Shown piece by piece: positions 21,691 to 33,139 of a DNA stretch of 64,000 bases. How positions within the stretch are numbered: position 1 is the first letter of the stretch; each line of letters begins with the position of its first letter. Source of the DNA: Acanthosepion lycidas. Its lineage: Eukaryota > Mollusca > Cephalopoda > Sepiida > Sepiidae. The notes beneath the pieces were generated by a model that did no database searches, had not been told where the DNA came from, and saw only the letters and a program-made list of their open reading frames with translations. The stretch is from the NCBI GenBank assembly GCA_963932145.1, contig OZ010595.1:92350067-92414066 (forward strand), read 5' to 3'. The translations under genes and the position numbers were made by a program.

Positions 21691-22060
21691 GCGATGAGTA
21701 ACCAAAGAAGGGGAAGTATAATGGAGAAACAAGAAACAGGAAGAGAAAAATAGAAAAAATTGTGTAAAGAAAAGAAAAAAATAAATTGAAAAACGTAAAA
21801 TGAATAAAAGAAAGGAAAAAAAAAAGAAAGAAAATAAAAAAAAAGAAATTAAAAAAGAAAGAAAATCTAAAAAGAAAATACAAAACATTAAAAAAGAAAA
21901 TAATTAAAGGAAAAGGGTTGGTTGAAAAAAAATATAAAAAAAGTAAATGATTTTTAGTCAAAAAATGAAAAATTATATGCCAGACAAGCAAAAATAAAAA
22001 AAAAAATATTTCAAAAAGCAAAGACAATGTAGAAATAAAAATAGAAAGCAGCAAAAGAAT
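21691..22060. repeat. A-rich purine tract
   Basis: Continuation of the A/G strand bias with A-rich content, after the minisatellite ends. Confidence 0.8.
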
Positions 22061-22740
22061 TTTATTGAGCATCCTCACCTTTGTTATTTTGATTCCTGTG
22101 TCTCATCTGCAATTCTCTGTAGTCATCTCAGTTTTTGGCATTATTTTATTATTTATTTGGAGTAATATCCTCACTTTTGTTGTTTTTAACCATATATTTT
22201 AACACTATGATTTCCAACACTCCAAGTTTGAAGTTTTATAAATATTTCATGTATCATTTGTACTATAAGTATACAACAAAGATATCTTTAAGTCTACTTC
22301 ATAGCAATCATTGTGGTTATCTTGCAAAACCACAACCACTTTAACTTGTATCATAAGCATTTTCGTTTTTACAGAACATTTTTATAGAAAGCTCTTGTAA
22401 GTTTTTAAGTGTAGGTAATGATCTACATTTGATGTCTTTTGATGACCTGAACTCACCTGGAAGTTTTCAAATCTTGTTGATCAGATTTGCCTTTGCTTTG
22501 TATTTTATTCATTGTAATCAATCACTGATGGTCATCTATATATGGTTTTATTTCAAAGGACAAGTCATCACCAAATAAACATTTCAACCAGTTTGAGGCA
22601 ATGTGGTGAAACATTATTTCCTCCCATTTCTCAAATTCTGGGGCTTTCACAACCAAATTAAATAATGCATCATTATTGCTAGAGTCTCAATTCTTGTATC
22701 AACAATGATAACATTGGAAACAAAAACTAAAGTGAATAAA
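22061..22740. other. No gene recognised
   Basis: Ordinary AT-rich sequence, no motif seen. Confidence 0.45.
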
Positions 22741-22800
22741 AAATTTTTTGAATTATTATTATAATAATAATAATAATAAAAATAATAATAATTATTATCA

Positions 22801-22850
<50 letters not shown>
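22741..22850. repeat. (AAT)n / (ATT)n palindromic microsatellite
   Basis: AAT units on the plus strand switch to ATT units at about 22790, so the tract can fold back on itself. Confidence 0.9.
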
Positions 22851-22865
22851 CTACTACTACAACAG

Positions 22866-23120
22866 TTAAGAGAAAAGCATGATTTAGAAAAGAAAAAGAA
22901 AAAGCATAGTTTTTGACAATCGTAAACAATATTTCAACAGATGCTTTTCAAACCAAGAAAAACAACATTTGTACAAAGACTTCTAATTTTTTGTAGATTT
23001 ATAGATTTAAAAATATTTCAAGTATAACTTCAAGAGAGACATTTTGTTGAAATATTGTTTAACTTTGTCAAAAACTGTGTTTTTTCATTTATCTTTTCTT
23101 AAATTGCACTCTTCTCTTAA
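22866..23120. mobile_element. Foldback/MITE-like element, ~80-bp inverted ends
   Basis: 22866-22943 and the reverse complement of 23041-23120 share ttaagagaa, gtttttgacaa and aaacaatatttcaaca, about 80% identical overall. The 97-bp interior has no coding potential. AAT microsatellite lies on both sides (22741-22850 and about 23165). Confidence 0.7.
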
Positions 23121-23689
23121 AAGTTGAAAAATATTGGAAGATTTACATCAATCATATTTTTAAACAATAATAATAATAATAAACTTTAAAGTAAAGGTAT
23201 CAAAAAAAGTGTAAATACTTTTGATACAGGCTAATATATAATAATATTCTGGAACTGTAGAAAGTCTTTAGCAGCATAAATAAATAAGCTTCCAAGTAAT
23301 GATCTGTAAAGCATGAAAATACTTTTGATATATGCTAATCATACTGATGAGTTACAACAAATTGATACCATTATAGGTCAAAGTTATTCTTGGCTGATTT
23401 TGCACAATACAATGAGGGCTAAATGTTGTTTGCTTCTGGGATGTGCACTGACCCATTATCTGTGATGACAGGGAGATACAGGAAAGATGCATTCAATGCA
23501 TCTTTGCTGTATATATTGAGAGAGACAGTTTTTACATGTGTACATGAAATTATGGGTAGTAAGGTCAGGCATTGACCAGCATATATAAATAGACAAGCAC
23601 AACACACATGGCCTAAAGATAGCATACAAGCATGACACAGATTGTTGCCACTGCTGTTGACCAGTGTCCATTGTGTATATATATTTCAA
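23121..23689. other. No gene recognised
   Basis: Contains a small hairpin gtatcaaaaaaagt...acttttgatac at 23199-23226. Otherwise nothing identified. Confidence 0.45.
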
Positions 23690-23914
23690 CCCTGGCATTA
23701 AACTATACTCTAGGGTTGAATAAGACTGACATACTTCTTGGTTGAATTAGATATATCTCCCCCCAATATGAGGTAATTTTAAATTTTGTTGTGTAATTTA
23801 TATGCTCTGTTATAATAAATACATTGAACTCTTTTTGTGGATAAGTTTTAATATTTGATATTACTAGAATCTACTTGGATTATATACCAATAGATTTAAT
23901 ACCCGTACTATAAA
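23690..23914 (+). mobile_element. Penelope-like element 3' end (copy 2)
   Basis: Collinear with the last part of 12707-13280: tctagggttgaataagac, ccccccaatatgaggt, tttttgtggataag, then attatataccaatagattta. The final bases, accc-gtac, stop at a TA tract just as in copy 1. It is 5'-truncated. Confidence 0.7.
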
Positions 23915-23982
23915 TATATATATATATTATAAATTAATTGATTTAAAATGTTTTTTTATGCTACACAGTTCTAACCATGTTT

Positions 23983-24080
23983 CAAAAATGGAAGCTAAAA
24001 GCTCCGAATTTAATTTTGTAATTAAATTAAAGACATTAGTTCCATTTCATCCTGAAGCGAATTTTGGAGTAACTTTTAAA
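23983..24080 (+). repeat. Dispersed repeat (copy 2)
   Basis: Matches 11697-11793. Again near short TA tracts (23914-23935; 24137-24154). Confidence 0.85.
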
Positions 24081-24164
24081 ATTACTGGGTTTTAAAGACA
24101 CATCGGATTATATATCTTACTGTTCTTTCTTTTTATTTATATATATATATATATGTATATACTG

Positions 24165-24590
24165 AACTCACTCATCGTTTTTGATGTATAAGGGTCAGTC
24201 AGCTCAGTTCTTAGGACCAACAGCCAGACTACCCATGCATATCATTTGATTATAATGGTGAAGGCTTATGCATTGTGCAGACTTGGTCACACTTTTTGAA
24301 CAAGTCAAATACAGAAAACTGGTGCACAATATACCAAAGGTCACCAAAATACCTCTCCACAAGTTCTGAATTCAGAGTTGTCCTTCCCTTAGACTCGTTA
24401 CCACCCAAGGATATAGAATACAGTCTGTGCTACTATTTATGCATAGATGGAGGGGAAGAAGAGATGGATTCATACTTTTCAAAAAGCCATTAGCATATAA
24501 GTGAATGTAATGAATTTGACTGAAATTTGAAACTTGGTTCTGATTCCTCAATCCGAGCTGCAATCCATTACTCCACTGTGCCTTGATATA
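24165..24590 (-). mobile_element. tRNA-derived SINE (family A), ~430 bp
   Basis: In reverse complement the head is agtggagtaatggattgcag, resembling the tRNA A-box region. It continues through ttacattcacttatatgcta and an agtatgaatcc block, and on into a longer tail. The whole unit aligns with 54750-55207, and shorter copies lie at 48.4, 50.3 and 55.8 kb. It is bounded by TA on both sides. Confidence 0.75.
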
Positions 24591-24689
24591 TATATATAAT
24601 TGATGTACTTATATTTGTTATATATTTATTGAACATCTGGTTCTGATGAGTGTTTTGACAAAATTCTAAAGTCAATCAACCAGATGTAC

Positions 24690-24694
<5 letters not shown>

Positions 24695-24753
<59 letters not shown>

Positions 24754-24755
24754 TT
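24695..24755. repeat. (TA)n-(CA)n microsatellite
   Basis: 50 bp of TA followed by a short CA run. Confidence 0.95.
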
Positions 24756-25394
24756 ATGTGTGTATAATTGTCCTCTCTTGAAGGTTAACCTTGAAAATGA
24801 TCACATGATTTTATTTCTACAAACATTGATTGAAAGAGCAGAAAAAAATATCAGAAGGTAGGCAAAAAATCCAGCCCGTGAATTGAATTGGGCAAATCGA
24901 CTATTTGTAAGGAAAGAAAAAGTATGATTGAAGGAAATGAATAATTTCCAGTGTTATTTTCTTTTTTGTGACATTGGAGAATTAATTCAATTATTAGAAA
25001 AGCATGAAAAATTATCTAAATTTGGTTTTGGTGTGGCAAAAGAGGAATTGTAATGTAAAAAAAAGTTCCATGTAAAAAGAATGGCATCAAATGGAAGGGG
25101 AAAAAAAATATATGCTCACATGCATAAATATTTTAAAAATACATATATTCACATATGTATATACATCAACAAGTTCATGGTTAAATAACAAAAAGCATTT
25201 ATTTTTCAATATAATCTCATTTATTGTCACTGCACTTAATTCAATAGTGAATATCATTCACACAGATTGATCACTATAGAGTGAACATTTCAGATCAAAA
25301 TTCATTTAATTACTGTGTGTTAGAGGACTGACCTTTAAATATCCTGGTGCATTATGTATTTGATAACACATGCTATAAAAGGGAAATGTTGTTG
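24756..25394. other. No gene recognised
   Basis: AT-rich with no recognised repeat. Confidence 0.45.
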
Positions 25395-25715
25395 CATTGT
25401 TACATGCAATAAGAATACCATGGACAGAGCATGCGACAAACAAGGAAGTTTTCAGGAAAATGGAAACAAAAAGGACATTTGTACTTAAAATCAAAAAGAG
25501 ACAGTTAAAATTTTTAGGACACATTATGAGGAAAGGAGAGCTTGGAGAATTTGACACTCACAAGACATATTGAAGGCAAGAGAGACAGAGGAAGGCAGAA
25601 CATCACCTCTGTAACAAGCTTGTATAAATGGGTGGGTGAAAGGGCCAGGATAGTAAGAAAACAAATGTTACTAAGAACTAGAAGTTGTGGAGAGCCATGA
25701 TCACTCATGTTCTTA
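25395..25715 (+). mobile_element. RTE-like LINE C-terminal tail (relic)
   Basis: The plus strand encodes, with frame changes, the conserved end of the RTE-like protein: RIPWTEHATNKEVFRKMETK, then KKRQLKFLGHIMRK, EGKRDRGR-like residues, and KLWRAMITHVL. The reverse transcriptase palm is absent. Confidence 0.75.
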
Positions 25716-26340
25716 ATAGATTTCTCTTTTAGATTTATCAAGAGTATTAACATGGCAGTTTCCAATCTAACAAAGGCAATAAAATGGTATGAAGAAAACC
25801 AACTGGACATAAACAATATTTTGAAGATGGAAAAATCCTTCATGTTCAAGATCAATAACAAAAGTGGACTTGAGAGGTATAATTTTCTGGAAAATTTAAT
25901 TTAATAAAAAGAGTTGATAAATTTTAATTGACATTAATACTATCTGTTCAGTCAATGAATGCTGAAAGTTGTTAGTATGGAGACAGCTAATTTTCCCCTT
26001 ACCATTGTAAACTTGATAGAAAAATATAAATAAGAACCACTTGATCCTGGTATGCAATCACTTTTTAATCGAAATAATCAATGAGCCAGAGAATGAGATA
26101 ACTCCAAGAGTTGGTTTCATTTACTGTTAAAGAAAAATGGTAAACAATCAGATTTGAATTGAGAAAATACTACAAGTGAAGAACCAATGTATTTTCATGA
26201 ACAGATGAGATATATTCTACATCTGACAATGGAGGTTATTTCTCTTTGATATTCCTTTTGCCAAGCTTAGAAACAGTGAAATGATTCTGTAATTGTCTTT
26301 TCTATTGTAGCAACAAGCCAATGGCCAGACCTAATGTTAT
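25716..26340. other. No gene recognised
   Basis: No conserved motif. The frame at 25707-25904 is not recognised. Confidence 0.4.
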
Positions 26341-26800
26341 GGAATTAAAATGATAAAAAAGTACTGTTGCTGGAATTGACAGTCCCTTGGGAAGACAATT
26401 TGGAACAGGCAGAGCAAAGAAAAGTTGAGAGATGTGAAGACCTGATAGACAAAATTCTACCATCTAGCTGTAACATGTCATGGTTTTGTAGGAAAAGATG
26501 TTTCCAATGTGTTCAGAAGACAATTAGGCAACAGCAAGAAGGAGATAAAAAGCATGGTAGCAGATCTTCAGGAGACAGAAAGTTAAAGCATTGCTCTTCA
26601 TCTGATTAAAGTGTGATGATAAAAATTGATTGGAGAACAATTGATGTGGGGGAAGACCAGTTAGCACCAATCCAGAAAAAGCCTTCACAATGGGGCGGGG
26701 GACACCACAGCAGAATGCAGTAGAGGAAAAGGGGACAAAACTGTTCCTCCTGATGACTGATTTTGTATTGGATCCAGAAATGGAGCTGCTAACTGGTTAT
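26341..26800 (+). mobile_element. R2/NeSL-like LINE restriction-like endonuclease relic
   Basis: VLLLELTVPWEDNLEQAEQR (from 26361) matches the core of the restriction-like endonuclease of R2/NeSL-type LINEs, where the Glu of LELTVPWE is part of the PD-(D/E)XK fold. Downstream CRGF/GKS-like residues, in a shifted frame, fit the conserved block after it. No reverse transcriptase is present. It differs from the R4/Dong-like relics at 30-43 kb. Confidence 0.6.
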
Positions 26801-26994
26801 CAAAACCTTGTTATTTTCCCCACTACAGGTGGCCAGAGACAGATTAATTGTAACTAAAGACATCATGACTGACATAAATAAATGTTTCTTAACTCAATCA
26901 AGAATAACCTCCACTGATGAAAGATCTGACCAAAGGAGTCAGAAGAGTGTGTTGCCAATGATCACATTGGTTTGCTATTTTCATTTTTCATCAT

Positions 26995-27250
26995 ACTTTG
27001 CTTAACTTGTGGAAGGCATCTTTTGCTATACCAATGTGTCTTTGAATTTTGGTGTTGCATTTTCGATAATCTGTTTGATATATTAAATTATACTTGCTGG
27101 ATTTTGGTACCGCCAAATTCTAAGTAAAATGTTTGGCTCTTATCACTGACAACCATCCATTCTATCTTCTTATAACTGATATTTGGTCCTTTCTTCTCAT
27201 TGAATGTTTGGCAAAAAACCTCTGCAAATGTCAAAGAATCTTGGCATCAA
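26995..27250 (-). mobile_element. RTE-like LINE, thumb fragment (relic)
   Basis: The minus strand reads NISYKKIEWMVVSDKSQT, then LEFGGTKIQQV and H(Q/E)NSKTHWYSK-like residues, matching the INCKKTECMVVSK...IGDTKIKQV segment downstream of the palm in this LINE family. Confidence 0.65.
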
Positions 27251-28035
27251 AAACTAACTTTTTAAAGAGAACAACATCACCATGAAACTTTGGTATTGAT
27301 CACAACCACAATGTCTTTACTGCTGCAGACCTTGAATGTTCAGACTTTGGCTGTGGTGTCAACTCCAGATCCACTAACGAATTGCAGAATTAAATCTTCG
27401 AATCTGAAGGACAATCATGACAATAATGAAGTTGTTTTCACAGATGGCTTAAGAGAAAAAAGCCATAACCATACACTGGTATAGTCTTTTTCAATTAATA
27501 GTAATCAGTAATTGTCGTAATCAGCCAGTGAATAGACACAGCTATCTAACATGCAATAGAGTTCAGTCAGATAGAAAAATGTCAAAGTAGAAGAGAAACT
27601 GTTCAGATGTACACTGCCTGAAGTAAGAAGACAGCTGAAAGCTTTTAAGTGAAGACATCAACTGGAATGAATATGCAGTATTAAGAAGAGTTATTGACCT
27701 TGACAAAAGACATGTCTACTTGTCTGACCTTGTCACCCAGAGACATATAAAAGCAGAATATTATTTTATCATGGCTTAGTTCTTTATGTGTACCAATTTG
27801 GTCTGGTATCTACTGCCTGTCTCTTTGAAAATGCAATATACTTACCTAAATTCTTGATTAACTTTCAATGTTTCATGACCATATGTAATGTGACAACGCT
27901 GAGATCTTGATAACAATGATTAGCATTCTCACCTGAACAAAATAATGAGATAATAAAAAAGGAAGGAATTGGACAAAAGAAAATTTCCCTTTCTTAAAGG
28001 AGAAGTCTTTTACTTTTTCTTTTTACTCTTATTTT
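27251..28035. other. No gene recognised
   Basis: Less AT-rich than average but broken by stops in all frames I followed. It may be further LINE relic; I cannot place it. Confidence 0.35.
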
Positions 28036-28735
28036 TAAAATCAAATACACCCCAAGCAAGGCAGTAAAGCCACTAAGACATAAGGAATTTACTGGGTGAG
28101 AAAAAATTACTAAACAGAAACATTATTAAAGAATGAAAATAATAGAAGAGTAATCAGTCATACAGTTGATAATTATTGACATTGCATTGACATTTTTGAA
28201 CATTAAAGTAGGCTGGAAAGCATGGAACTGGAAGAGAATTCTACAAAGGAGAAGCGTCAGTAAAGAAACTGTTAGCATTGAACTTACAGTTGCATCTAAC
28301 CAATTCAACTGTCAATTGGTAAGACTTTGTTGCCAATCTAGTACTGTGGTTAAATTCACAAAGTCTAGGTACCATAGCAAAGAGCTCATCTAAACAATTA
28401 CCATGAAAGTATTTATAGAAAAGACACAGAGAAGCTACTTTATGGCAGTGGGAAAGTGACTGAAGCCAATATGCCAGATAAGGACCAATAATATTGCTCA
28501 TTTTTTAGATTTTATCAAAAATCTCTAAATATATAGCAGGACCATATGTGGCAGCAATATTCTAAGTATGGAGGAATAGTAGACTTATAAATATGTAAGA
28601 TAGATTCTTCTTTGGATTTTATCAAGAATCTCTAAATATATAGCAGAAGCATTGAACTATATATGGCAGCAATATTCTAAGTATGGAGGAATGCTAGACT
28701 TATAAATATGTAAGATAGAAAATTGTCTAGCATGA
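28036..28735 (-). mobile_element. Jockey/CR1-like LINE 3' part (relic), with internal duplication
   Basis: Minus strand: LQSLSHCHKVASLCLFYKY, FHGNCLDEL and a NANSFFTDASPL block, i.e. the same C-terminal region as at 2.4 and 52.6 kb. It continues downstream into a 3' UTR that ends in the reverse complement of cccaagcaaggcagtaaagc. Upstream, 28507-28610 is duplicated at 28612-28722 (about 105 bp). Confidence 0.75.
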
Positions 28736-29765
28736 CACAGTGAATGAACTTTCTTAGCAAGTTTTTGTGAAGTGAAGTAAACTTTTTCTTACTTTTTGTT
28801 TTAATGATAAAAATACAGTCTTTTTCTAAAGAAAATTACTTTACTCCAAAATTCCCTTAGACTAGAGTGCTTTTTTGCTGGCAATGTGATTGAGTGCACA
28901 ATGATATGGTTGACGTTTGCTTAAACTTCAATCTGAGCAAACTAAGGTTCACACACTGTCTACACATGTAACTTTATGTTTGGAGCTTCCCACTTCTTGC
29001 ACAATCCTATACAACTTCCTGAACCTTCTTGTGCCATTCAAAAATACAAGATTTCTTCATGGTATCTTCAACATAAGTCATTTTAATAGGGCTAGGGTTT
29101 TGCTAGCTCATTTAACAGTATTCACACAAAAATTGATGTCAGTCTACTGCACCAGATTCTTTTCACTCTTTTCCCCTCAATGTATAAACATGAACATGTA
29201 CAACTTCCTCTACTGCTCAGCAATTGATGATTCATGTGTCTATGTTTTATTATTAGTATAAATACATTAATTAATTAGTTGAAGCTTACAGAAATGTTAT
29301 AATAAAAAAAATATGTTTTTAACCATAATTATTTAAACAACAAATAATTTGAATAATGATATAAAATGTAATTAGTATGTCCTTTCAGAAAGTATATGAC
29401 CATGGGCTCTCCATAACTACCTATCTTTTGTTGTTCTAATTATTTTTCTACCTTTTACCATCTTCTTATTTCCTGTTTGCTATCCTTTAACAAAAACATA
29501 TCAAGTAACTTACAGGCTGTTTTCCACCGCATCACTTTCAATATGCCCTCTGACCTTTAGATTCCAAAATATTACTCCCATTTAATCTGATATACAAATC
29601 CAAATCCTACAGTTTATCCTTTTATAGTTTCAGAACAAGTTTAGATTATACAGTAAGAACTAAAAATAAATTCTGAAAATTCAAAGCCACTTATTATACA
29701 TCTACTAAGTCTTTTAAGAACAATAAAATATTAAAAAATAAAAAAGTTTAAGTTAATATTAGTCA
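28736..29765. other. No gene recognised
   Basis: The plus-strand frame 28917-29261 (114 codons) shows no domain, is AT-compositional and has no splice context I trust. Confidence 0.35.
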
Positions 29766-30020
29766 GATTGAAAGAAGGTTGCACTCCAGATGTTTGGAAT
29801 ATAGGTCTTGAACCTGTGAAAATCATTACAATCAGAAAGAGACACATGAGAAGACTTGGAAAATTTAACACTCACAGGATATACTGACCAGAAAAAAGAA
29901 AATTAAAAAAACACTGAGCTGTCTACCTAAAGAGCTTCAGTAAATGGATTGGAGAGGTAGGTATTGTAAAAAAGTAAACGTTGCTATCATAAATAGAAAA
30001 TTGTGGAGAGCTATAATCGG
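29766..30020 (+). mobile_element. RTE-like LINE C-terminal tail (relic)
   Basis: Degenerate FLGH-RRLGKFNTHRIY-like stretch and a terminal KLWRAIIGT block (about 29997-30025). Heavily shifted. Confidence 0.55.
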
Positions 30021-30069
30021 CACATAGAAGATTAAATGTTTTGTATTTTGATTTCTGCTCTTTTAATTC

Positions 30070-30250
30070 AAAACTTTTAAAACTGAAATCATTGTTGAGG
30101 GACAGAGGAAAACAATACATAACCTACTTAGCAAGGGATCAAGGTTTTAGGAGAGATAACAAAAAGACAAAATTTATTAAGAGATGCAAAGGAGAGGAAA
30201 TTGTGGAGAGTTATGATTGCCATGTCCTGAAGGGTCACAGCACTTAGAAG
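30070..30250 (+). mobile_element. RTE-like LINE C-terminal tail, second copy (relic)
   Basis: EGQRKTIHNLLSKGSR-like residues, then aagagatgcaaaggagagga and attgtggagag followed by a GHST end at 30230-30246. It closely resembles the end at 38100-38250, in tandem with the copy just upstream. Confidence 0.6.
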
Positions 30251-30444
30251 TATTGTACATTTCTGTTATTGAGGAATGGTGTCAATAAAACTGTTCATAA
30301 CTGAAGAACTTTTTAAAGAATCCTTGCAGGATAAATAATGACAGTTTTCTGGACGTTTACAATCTTCGTCAGAGTTCTAATTCTTCCTAAATGTTTTTTC
30401 AGTTTTCTATGTGGGGTTCCAGATGTCTACTCTTTAATACATGA

Positions 30445-30480
30445 ACTAAAAATAAAAAAATAAAAAAAAAAAAAAAATTA
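30445..30480. repeat. A-rich tract
   Basis: Poly(A)-like run next to the C-terminus of the minus-strand LINE. It is T-rich in element sense, so it is not that element's poly(A) tail. Confidence 0.8.
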
Positions 30481-31858
30481 CATAGATAGAGCCCTTCGTA
30501 AAGTGTGGGCTGTACTTGTCAGAACAATTTTTTGTATCTCCTTGAGTCATGGGCTTCCAGGAATCCCTGCAATTAGTCTACTGCAATCTTTTCCAACCAG
30601 TCCTAGGGCTCCAACTACAACAGTGATTGTTGATGTTCCCATATTACACATTTTCGAGACTTCTATTTCAAGGTCCTTGTATTTTGACAGCTTTTTGAAT
30701 ATCTTCAAAGATACATTGCAGTCAGCAGAGACTGCCATATCAATAAGGAGGTACCGTTTTTGTTTGTGGTCTTTAATAAAAATATCTGGGCGGTTGGCCT
30801 TGATTGTTCTGTCAGTGTGAATTGTGTAGTCCCATAGAATTGTAACAGGTCCTATCTCCGTAACTGGGTCTGGGTGGTGTTGGTACCAGTTTCTTTCAGT
30901 TTCCTTCCCGTAGAAGTTGCAGATTTTCCAGTGCAGATATTGACCCACTCTGTCATGTCGGGTTTTATATTCAGTGGGTGCCAACATCGTGCAACCTGAT
31001 ACAAGCTGATCAATCATTTCTGGATATTTATCACAGAATCTGCATTTTGGGCTGACACAATATTTTAGTATATGTGCTTGATAATTCCTAGTTAGCAAGC
31101 ATTGGTCCTGCGCAGCAAGGATAAAACCTTCAGTTTCCGCTTTCAACCCTGCACTGCGTAGCCACTGATGGGTACGGGTTTTGTCTACATCAGCTTGTTT
31201 GATACGGGCAGAGTATTGGCCATGAAGCGGATTATCTTGCCATCGCTTCTGTATCTGGTCGGTTGCATTCGTCTTTGCTGTCTTTTTCAAGTATTTTGCA
31301 GTTTCATCCGGTGTATTGTGCTGTAGTTGCATCTCTACGCCCATTTGAAGCTCCAGTTTGAATTTGTTGGCTTCTTTCATTACGGAGTAAAGACGCTTAC
31401 TACTTTCATGTTCCTTGACGCATACCATCATCCAGTCTTCTGTAGTTTCCAAGTATCTTTGGAGGCCAATTGTTGTAGTTTTGTAGGACAGTTCTAGTTG
31501 AACTAATCCTCTGCCTCCTTCGGATCTGGGCACATACAGACGATCAACATCAGCTTTGAGATGATGCATGCGATAGCAAGTGAGAAGCTTTCTCGTTTTG
31601 GCGTCCATTCGCTTAATTTCAGCTATGGTCCAGTTAAGGACATTAAAGCTGTAATGCACCACTGGGACAGCCAATGTGTTTATAGCTGATATTCTATTTT
31701 TTGAGTTTAGTTCAGTATTTAGTATCAGACGTATACGCCTGTAGTACTCTTTTCTTATTTTTTCTTTCATTTGTGGGTGTTGTATGCCATCTCCTTCGCT
31801 AATTCCTAGGTACTTATAAGCTTCTTCATGCTCCAATTCCCTAATCTTTGTAACTTCT
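30478..31858 (-). pseudogene. R4/Dong-like LINE pol: thumb to restriction-like endonuclease
   Basis: The longest coding relic here: 429 uninterrupted codons (31836-30547), then one stop and about 20 more codons ending RRALSM. It starts just at the end of the RT palm (YKYLGI), so RT motifs A-C are lost. Visible landmarks: SFNVLNWTIAEIKRMDAKTR, a Cys-rich knuckle at residues 265-282 (C265, C268, C282) where the usual His is Gln277 (DQLVSGC), then RPD at 349-351 and LLIDMAV at 363-369 as the PD-(D/E)XK endonuclease core. These LINEs insert by target-primed reverse transcription. It is truncated at an ATT microsatellite (31865-31910). Confidence 0.85.
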
Positions 31859-31864
31859 TCTTCT

Positions 31865-31878
31865 TATTATTATTATTA

Positions 31879-31910
<32 letters not shown>

Positions 31911-31912
31911 TC
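31865..31912. repeat. (ATT)n microsatellite
   Basis: ATT array exactly at the truncated 5' end of the LINE. Confidence 0.95.
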
Positions 31913-32269
31913 ACACATATGCATGTTAATGTCTTTCTTGATAATATACGCAATAATTTTCTAAGAAAAAAAATCTTTTATTAACTCAGGTGAAAGAATT
32001 GGTAAATGATTGTATCAAACAGTAGATCAGGTAAACTAGAAATAATAATAATAATGACAAAACATAAGAAGTAATTGCTATAATAAAAATGTATCAGTCT
32101 GTTTTAGTTGCTACTAAAAGGGAGGGGAAGATAATTATGGGTAATTGGTTTGCCAAGGTATTCACTTTTATCTTTCTGAAGTATATTAGTATAAAGAAAG
32201 AGTAACAAAAATAATAAAGACAATACTGATAATAATTTTTTAAAAATCAAGAAAGAGAGAGCTTAATGC
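31913..32269. other. No gene recognised
   Basis: AT-rich, with a short AAT run at 32041-32055. Confidence 0.5.
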
Positions 32270-32890
32270 TGAATATGAAAACAGTGAAAGAGCAGTGATG
32301 TGAGAAGAGGAGGAAGAAAGATATGATGAAGAAGAATATAAAAACAACACAGAGGAAGAAGAAAAGAAAAAGGAACAACAACAGGAGGAGGAGAAACAAT
32401 AAGAACAACAATAAGATTAAGAAGAGTGTAATAACAAAGAGAGCAAGATTAGGCTTAAGGAAGCTTTATTCTGCTTAGAATAATTGATACCAATCTAGTG
32501 ACTATTTATAGTCCTCTACAAATGAAAGCTTTCTCTAAAGGTAGGTAATCCTAAAACAAGGGAGATTACTTTGGTTTACATCATCACAAAGAGAAGAATA
32601 ACATGAACAAGAAGGAGTAGTAGTAGAAGAAAGAAGAATGGGAAGAAAAACAAGAAGGAGTAAGAGAAGAAGGAAGAAGAAGGGGAAGAAGAGGATTAAC
32701 AACAATAGCAAGATGAAAAAGAATGAGAAGAAGAACAACAACAAGAATGAAGGAGAGGAAGAAGAATAAGTAAAAGAAGGAAGTACACAAGAAGAAGAAG
32801 ACAAAGAAGAACAAGAATAAGAACAAGAAAGATGGGGAGAAGAGTAAGAATAAAAAGAAGAAGAACAACAATGATAATGATAAGAAGGTC
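32270..32890. repeat. Purine-rich (GAA-rich) tract
   Basis: The plus strand is rich in gaagaag/aacaaca units for about 620 bp. Minus-strand Ser/Leu/Phe-rich frames are artefacts. Confidence 0.9.
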
Positions 32891-33139
32891 TAAAAATAAA
32901 TACTCTGATCTTTTCGTGAACATCCAAAGATTCTCTTTTCTCGTTTTGACCCCTGTGAAAGCCATGAAGGGAAATAAAGCAAATTATAAATATGTCCTAT
33001 TTAATTTGAAAAGAGAATTTCTTCATCAATTTTATTTGCTGGACTTAACAGGAGTAAGATTTAAGCTGAACAGCAAATACATGATTGAAATACCAAATAT
33101 AGTCAGATACATATTCATAAACTATCAAAACCAGATGCT

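Noticed and set aside
20888..22078. 396-codon minus-strand open frame, and related frames of 220-258 codons
   Set aside because: Ser/Leu/Phe-rich translation of a purine-rich minisatellite; open in several frames at once, no domain, no start or splice context.
30340..30380. ctgacga and gaaa on the minus strand near a LINE tail
   Set aside because: The stem II bases next to the core do not pair; probably chance.
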